DNA from: JBCCBI01 sp039034155
GTDB taxonomy: Bacteria; Deinococcota; Deinococci; Deinococcales; Trueperaceae
Length of the DNA stretch: 14,610 nt
Assembly: GCA_039034155.1 (NCBI GenBank)
Contig: JBCCBI010000099.1
Coordinates: forward strand, 1-14,610
Direction of reading: 5' to 3'
In this document: piece after piece, positions 11,451-14,610 of the stretch
Layout of the letters: each line of letters begins with the position of its first letter
Position numbering within the stretch: the first letter of the stretch is position 1
Made by a program: the position numbers and the translations under genes
Notes under the pieces: generated by a model
What the model was told of the DNA's origin: nothing
Database searches by the model: none
Seen by the model: the letters and a program-made list of their open reading frames with translations, nothing else

Positions 11451-12947
11451 TTATGGCTCAGCAATATAAGCAGGGAAAAAGTCATTTCTACCAGCGCTAA
11501 AAAGCCAGCGATTGTAAAGCCAGCTATTACGACGGCGTCCATCTAGTGAAGATTCTAAATTGTCGTAGTAGACAATAATAAGGCTGACGTAAAGATTATC
11601 TTGCTCGATAACTTGTGATTCAAATCGTAATTCTTCAAACACCTCGTACTCGCTGATAACATTGTTATACAGCTCGAGCCGCTTTATCGCTTCTTCAGCA
11701 GCAGCTTCAGCAGCTTGTTGAGTTCTATAAAGCAGCGCCCAAGCATGGCGGCATTCGCCATCAAGGTCAATGTAGTCAGCAAACAACGAAAGGTCATAAG
11801 GTGGCAAGACGCATAAATTTGTTTCGTCTACTCTATAGCTCAAGCTTGACTCATATGTGAAATCAATAGTTACTTCATTCGGACCCAAAAACCTGGCTTG
11901 CATAATTTCACCTAGTGTACTTGCTGCATAAACGAGTGCACGAAAATCTGGTGCTTCTGCTAGAGAAGTGCGGGTTTTTTGTCCTGCTCTAATGCTCTGT
12001 GTTATTGCAGTTGTATCTTTGCTATCTATAATAATGTCAGGAAAAAGAGCAACTCTCACTGATTCGATTCTAGAGCTTACAAAGGGATTAGCTAAGGCGT
12101 TGCTATTATCATCCTCATGAATTTGCCATACTGGAACATTGTCAATTAGATCTTCTTTAAAATTACGACTCATAAGTACTTTAGAAATATTTGCTGTGTC
12201 AGCATCAGTTTTGAATATAGTAAATGCGTATGGATAATATCCTGCGTGTAAGCCTGCTTCAATTTCAAAAAATGAAAATCCAACTGTACCTGGCATTCCT
12301 TCGTAAAGTTCATCCATTGGAGCTTGGAAGAAAGCATAGGGTAATATCCGCTCAAATCGATAATTTATAAAACGGATATCAGTGGCTTCGGCATCTTCTT
12401 GAGAACGTACAACAGCAGAAGTATAAGGGAGTGCGCCTTGTTCGCTGATATGCCATAAGTGGTTATATGAGATATTAGCGTAGTTCTCTCTAACTTCAGC
12501 TATATCTGGTACGTAAGAAAGTAGCTCGGGTAACAAAGGATCTGTATCTGCTCGAGCTTGCTTGAAATAAGGATTATCGTCCGCAGAATAAAAAGCAAGT
12601 GCTACAACATTCACGCCATCAGTAGCTTGAAAATCGAGCCTTTCGGTTAGAGCAAAAATTTCGATTTCTCGACGTACTTCCTCACTTTGTGTATAGCCTT
12701 GCCAATGCTCATCGGTTACGCGTGTTGCTCTCAGTAAGGCACGTTCAGTCGAATTAAAATCACTAACATAGCCAGTCATAGTGTTGTTATCTATTTCTTC
12801 AATAAAAAGTTCAGTAATGGTTATGCCATTGCGAGCAACATAATGCCCAACAATCGACTGAGCCTGCCCAACACTTGCAACACTAACTATCAAACAAGTG
12901 ACCACGCACAATCCTGCAACCAACCGCATTCTTTGAAATATTGGCAT
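11451..12947 (-). CDS. Secreted protein of unknown function
   Basis: A 498-residue protein beginning with a classical signal peptide: basic residues (Arg6, Arg8), a hydrophobic core (about 9-25), and Gly-Gln-Ala-Gln-Ser around 27-31, where signal peptidase I probably cuts after Ala. It should therefore act outside the cytoplasm. I recognise no domain. The mature part is acidic, rich in aromatic residues, and mixes beta-prone stretches with an Ala/Glu-rich helix around 410-425. Only two Cys are visible in the mature chain (about 375 and 393), so one disulfide is possible. The coding sequence is visibly more A/T-rich than recF and dciA, and its two CTCGAG sites include only one Leu-Glu, hinting at a different history. 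It converges on dciA with a 14-bp gap and no terminator between them. Confidence 0.8.
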   Translation of the reverse strand: MPIFQRMRLVAGLCVVTCLIVSVASVGQAQSIVGHYVARNGITITELFIEEIDNNTMTGYVSDFNSTERALLRATRVTDEHWQGYTQSEEVRREIEIFALTERLDFQATDGVNVVALAFYSADDNPYFKQARADTDPLLPELLSYVPDIAEVRENYANISYNHLWHISEQGALPYTSAVVRSQEDAEATDIRFINYRFERILPYAFFQAPMDELYEGMPGTVGFSFFEIEAGLHAGYYPYAFTIFKTDADTANISKVLMSRNFKEDLIDNVPVWQIHEDDNSNALANPFVSSRIESVRVALFPDIIIDSKDTTAITQSIRAGQKTRTSLAEAPDFRALVYAASTLGEIMQARFLGPNEVTIDFTYESSLSYRVDETNLCVLPPYDLSLFADYIDLDGECRHAWALLYRTQQAAEAAAEEAIKRLELYNNVISEYEVFEELRFESQVIEQDNLYVSLIIVYYDNLESSLDGRRRNSWLYNRWLFSAGRNDFFPAYIAEP

Positions 12948-12952
12948 GTCTC

Positions 12953-12958
12953 ATCATA
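12953..12958 (-). promoter_or_regulatory. -10-like TATGAT before the secreted protein gene
   Basis: On the minus strand TATGAT is followed by 5 nt and the ATG at 12945-12947, again the spacing of a leaderless or near-leaderless transcript. CTGACA lies 15 nt upstream as a possible -35. No Shine-Dalgarno is evident. Confidence 0.4.
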
Positions 12959-13026
12959 TACGTTCAGACGGCGTGTCAGGCAGGGTGCAAGTGATAGACT
13001 CAAATAAGAATACGCGAGCTAGAACG

Positions 13027-13056
13027 TATGCGTTTAGCCGCCAAATTAAACGCATA
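13027..13056. promoter_or_regulatory. 10-bp inverted repeat upstream of gpmI
   Basis: TATGCGTTTA (13027-13036) and TAAACGCATA (13047-13056) are perfect reverse complements around a 10-nt gap. They lie 41-70 bp before the gpmI start. One helical turn between arm edges would suit a dimeric repressor; in RNA it would be a stem-loop in the leader. No U-tract follows, so it is not a terminator. Confidence 0.55.
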
Positions 13057-13084
13057 ACACCTTGAAAACCTAAAACAACCTCCT

Positions 13085-13090
13085 AAGGAG
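13085..13090 (+). promoter_or_regulatory. Shine-Dalgarno of gpmI
   Basis: AAGGAG ends 6 nt before the ATG at 13097, an optimal spacing that fixes the start. It is the right half of the palindrome CTCCT-A-AGGAG (13080-13090). Confidence 0.85.
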
Positions 13091-13096
13091 TTCACG

Positions 13097-14610
13097 ATGA
13101 GTCAATCACAGAGCGGTCCAGTCATGATGGTGATTTTAGATGGCTTTGGCCTCACCGACCCCGGCCCCGGTAATGCTGTCGCCCAAGCTAACACCCCTAA
13201 CTTTGATAACTACTGGAACAATTACCCCCACACCACCTTGCAAGCCTCAGGTGAAGCCGTAGGCCTGCCAGAGGGGCAAATGGGCAACTCTGAAGTAGGA
13301 CATATGAACATTGGCGCAGGGCGTATTGTCATGCAGAGTCTTAGCTATCTAGGGCACATGATTAAAGACGGCGCTTTTTTTGAGAACGCTGTCCTGAATG
13401 AAACCTATGACGGCGTTCAAGAAGGTAACGCGTTGCATCTACTAGGTCTGGTAAGTGATGGCGGCGTCCATAGTGAGCTGGGCCATTTGGTGGCGCTGCT
13501 CGAGCTAGCCAAACGCAAAAACGTTGCGCCTGTCTACGTGCATGTGTTTACGGACGGCCGCGATACTGCGCCGGATAGCGGGCTGGGCTTTGTGCAGGAG
13601 TTAGAGGCTGAAATTGAGCGGCTCGAGCACAACATTCAGATTGCTAGCGTTTCCGGTCGTTACTACGCGATGGACCGCGACAAGCGTTGGGAGCGGGTTA
13701 AACGCGCCTATGATGCCGTCGTCTGCCAGCAAGCGGAACACCACGCAAGCAGCGCTAGTGCTGCGGTGCAAGCCGCCTATGACCGTGACGAAACCGATGA
13801 GTTTATTTTGTCAACAGTTATGGTAGATGAAACAGGTAAGCCAGTAGCAACTATGCAAGATGGCGATGCGGCATTCTTCTTTAACTTCCGCGCTGACCGC
13901 GTCCGGCAAATTATGAGTGCGCTTTTGGCTGGTGATGATTGGGATAACTTTGACCGCTGCGCGGCCCCAAGCCTTAACCTTGCCTCCATGATGCAATACG
14001 ACGAAACTTTTGATGCGCCTTTTGCGTTTGCCCTGCCTGAAGTAACCAAGTGCCTAGCTGAGGTGGTGAGCGCGTCTGGAAAACAGCAGTTTCATACCGC
14101 TGAGACAGAAAAATATCCTCATGTCACCTACTTTTTTAACGCTAAACAAGAAACGCCATTTGAAGGTGAAACTCGCAACTTGGTGTCATCACCTAAAGTA
14201 GCAACCTACGATTTACAACCACAGATGAGCGCACCTGAATTAACCGAGCAAACTCTCAAGCGTATTAAAACAGAAGATGATGATTTTATCCTCATCAACT
14301 TTGCGAATCCGGACATGGTGGGACACACGGGCGTGCTCGAGGCAGCTATTGCAGCCTGCGAAGCAGCCGATACAGGCCTCGGCCAACTCGTTGAGGCAGT
14401 TCAAGCTAAAAACGGCAAGGTCATCATCATTGCCGATCACGGTAACGCTGAAATGATGCTCACCGAAGACGGCAACCCGCACACAGCGCACACGACTAAC
14501 TTAGTGCCATGTGTGCTCGTTGGCGACGGACTAGATAGCGTTAACTTGCATGAAGGCATTTTAGGAGATGTGGCACCGACGGTGCTCGAGCTACTTGGGC
14601 TCAGCCAACC
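13097..14610 (+). CDS. gpmI: 2,3-bisphosphoglycerate-independent phosphoglycerate mutase, 3' end outside window
   Basis: This manganese-dependent glycolytic enzyme interconverts 3- and 2-phosphoglycerate. The reading frame stays open to the window edge, giving 504 codons; the family is about 510-515 long, so only a few residues are missing. Alkaline-phosphatase-superfamily motifs are intact: metal ligand Asp15 in Leu-Asp-Gly-Phe-Gly, nucleophile Ser65 in Gly-Asn-Ser-Glu-Val-Gly-His, His-Val-Phe-Thr-Asp-Gly-Arg-Asp, the Gly-Arg-Tyr-Tyr-Ala-Met-Asp-Arg-Asp segment, Phe-Asn-Phe-Arg-Ala-Asp-Arg, Thr-Ala-Glu-Thr-Glu-Lys-Tyr-Pro-His-Val, Asn-Pro-Asp-Met-Val-Gly-His-Thr-Gly and Ala-Asp-His-Gly-Asn-Ala-Glu. 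The ATG is set by the AAGGAG site. It is divergent from the secreted-protein gene, with 149 bp between them carrying an inverted repeat. Confidence 0.97.
   Translation, partial: MSQSQSGPVMMVILDGFGLTDPGPGNAVAQANTPNFDNYWNNYPHTTLQASGEAVGLPEGQMGNSEVGHMNIGAGRIVMQSLSYLGHMIKDGAFFENAVLNETYDGVQEGNALHLLGLVSDGGVHSELGHLVALLELAKRKNVAPVYVHVFTDGRDTAPDSGLGFVQELEAEIERLEHNIQIASVSGRYYAMDRDKRWERVKRAYDAVVCQQAEHHASSASAAVQAAYDRDETDEFILSTVMVDETGKPVATMQDGDAAFFFNFRADRVRQIMSALLAGDDWDNFDRCAAPSLNLASMMQYDETFDAPFAFALPEVTKCLAEVVSASGKQQFHTAETEKYPHVTYFFNAKQETPFEGETRNLVSSPKVATYDLQPQMSAPELTEQTLKRIKTEDDDFILINFANPDMVGHTGVLEAAIAACEAADTGLGQLVEAVQAKNGKVIIIADHGNAEMMLTEDGNPHTAHTTNLVPCVLVGDGLDSVNLHEGILGDVAPTVLELLGLSQ

Larger units (their letters stand above)
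92..14590. repeat. Dispersed CTCGAG hexamer, 37 copies across the window
   Basis: By hand count the palindrome CTCGAG occurs 37 times, against about 3-4 expected for a random hexamer in 14.6 kb at balanced composition. Thirty-one copies are in-frame Leu-Glu (CTC GAG) in seven or more genes on both strands. Five are in coding sequence in other frames (296, 3310, 3877, 8292, 12551) and one is intergenic (730). The three long spacers (4472-4779, 7627-8247, 8857-9221) have none. Confidence 0.85.

Overview
The window is a bacterial chromosome segment of roughly balanced base composition. It holds ten genes, two of them cut by the window edges. No tRNA, rRNA, CRISPR array or complete mobile element is visible. 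The organism cannot be named from this alone. A Deinococcota (Trueperaceae- or Deinococcus-like) origin is a tentative inference from three things: recF next to a dciA-type gene, a TPR/PAS/GGDEF protein, and several genes whose -10-like TANNNT hexamer lies only 5-8 nt before the start codon, as in leaderless transcripts.

Layout. Positions 2-657 (+) carry the tail of an unidentified protein (perhaps an M14-type peptidase) overlapping a small membrane methyltransferase of the isoprenylcysteine methyltransferase family. Two hairpins then separate these from convergent trxB (748-1779, -), the thioredoxin reductase. Upstream of trxB on the same strand is a proline-racemase-family enzyme (1913-2953, -) whose Cys/Thr active-site pair marks it as a trans-3-hydroxy-L-proline dehydratase. 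It shares a 90-bp divergent promoter region with an FAD-linked D-2-hydroxyacid (D-lactate/glycolate type) dehydrogenase (3044-4471, +). A 308-bp spacer with a 19-bp tandem duplication leads into a 948-residue TPR-PAS-PAS-GGDEF diguanylate cyclase (4780-7626, +).

A 621-bp spacer (7627-8247) contains an 11-bp inverted repeat, a TATAAT hexamer and a G-rich stretch with a possible micro-ORF. A small exported double-psi-beta-barrel-like protein (8248-8856, -) follows, then a 365-bp spacer with a cluster of palindromes, then recF (9222-10556, +) overlapping a dciA/DUF721 gene (10534-11436, +). A convergent, unrecognised secreted protein (11451-12947, -) and divergent gpmI (13097 onward, +, truncated by the window end) close the window.

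How the genes relate. recF and dciA overlap and are probably co-transcribed; both act at replication and repair forks. trxB (thiol redox), gpmI (glycolysis), the hydroxyproline dehydratase and the 2-hydroxyacid dehydrogenase (carbon catabolism) look like independent housekeeping or catabolic units. The most unusual features are a roughly 100-residue insertion in RecF that begins with six pentapeptide-like units encoded by 15-bp repeats, a DciA homologue extended by a CxxC...CxxC zinc ribbon and a helical tail, and a strong excess of the hexamer CTCGAG (37 copies), 31 of them as in-frame Leu-Glu codon pairs.
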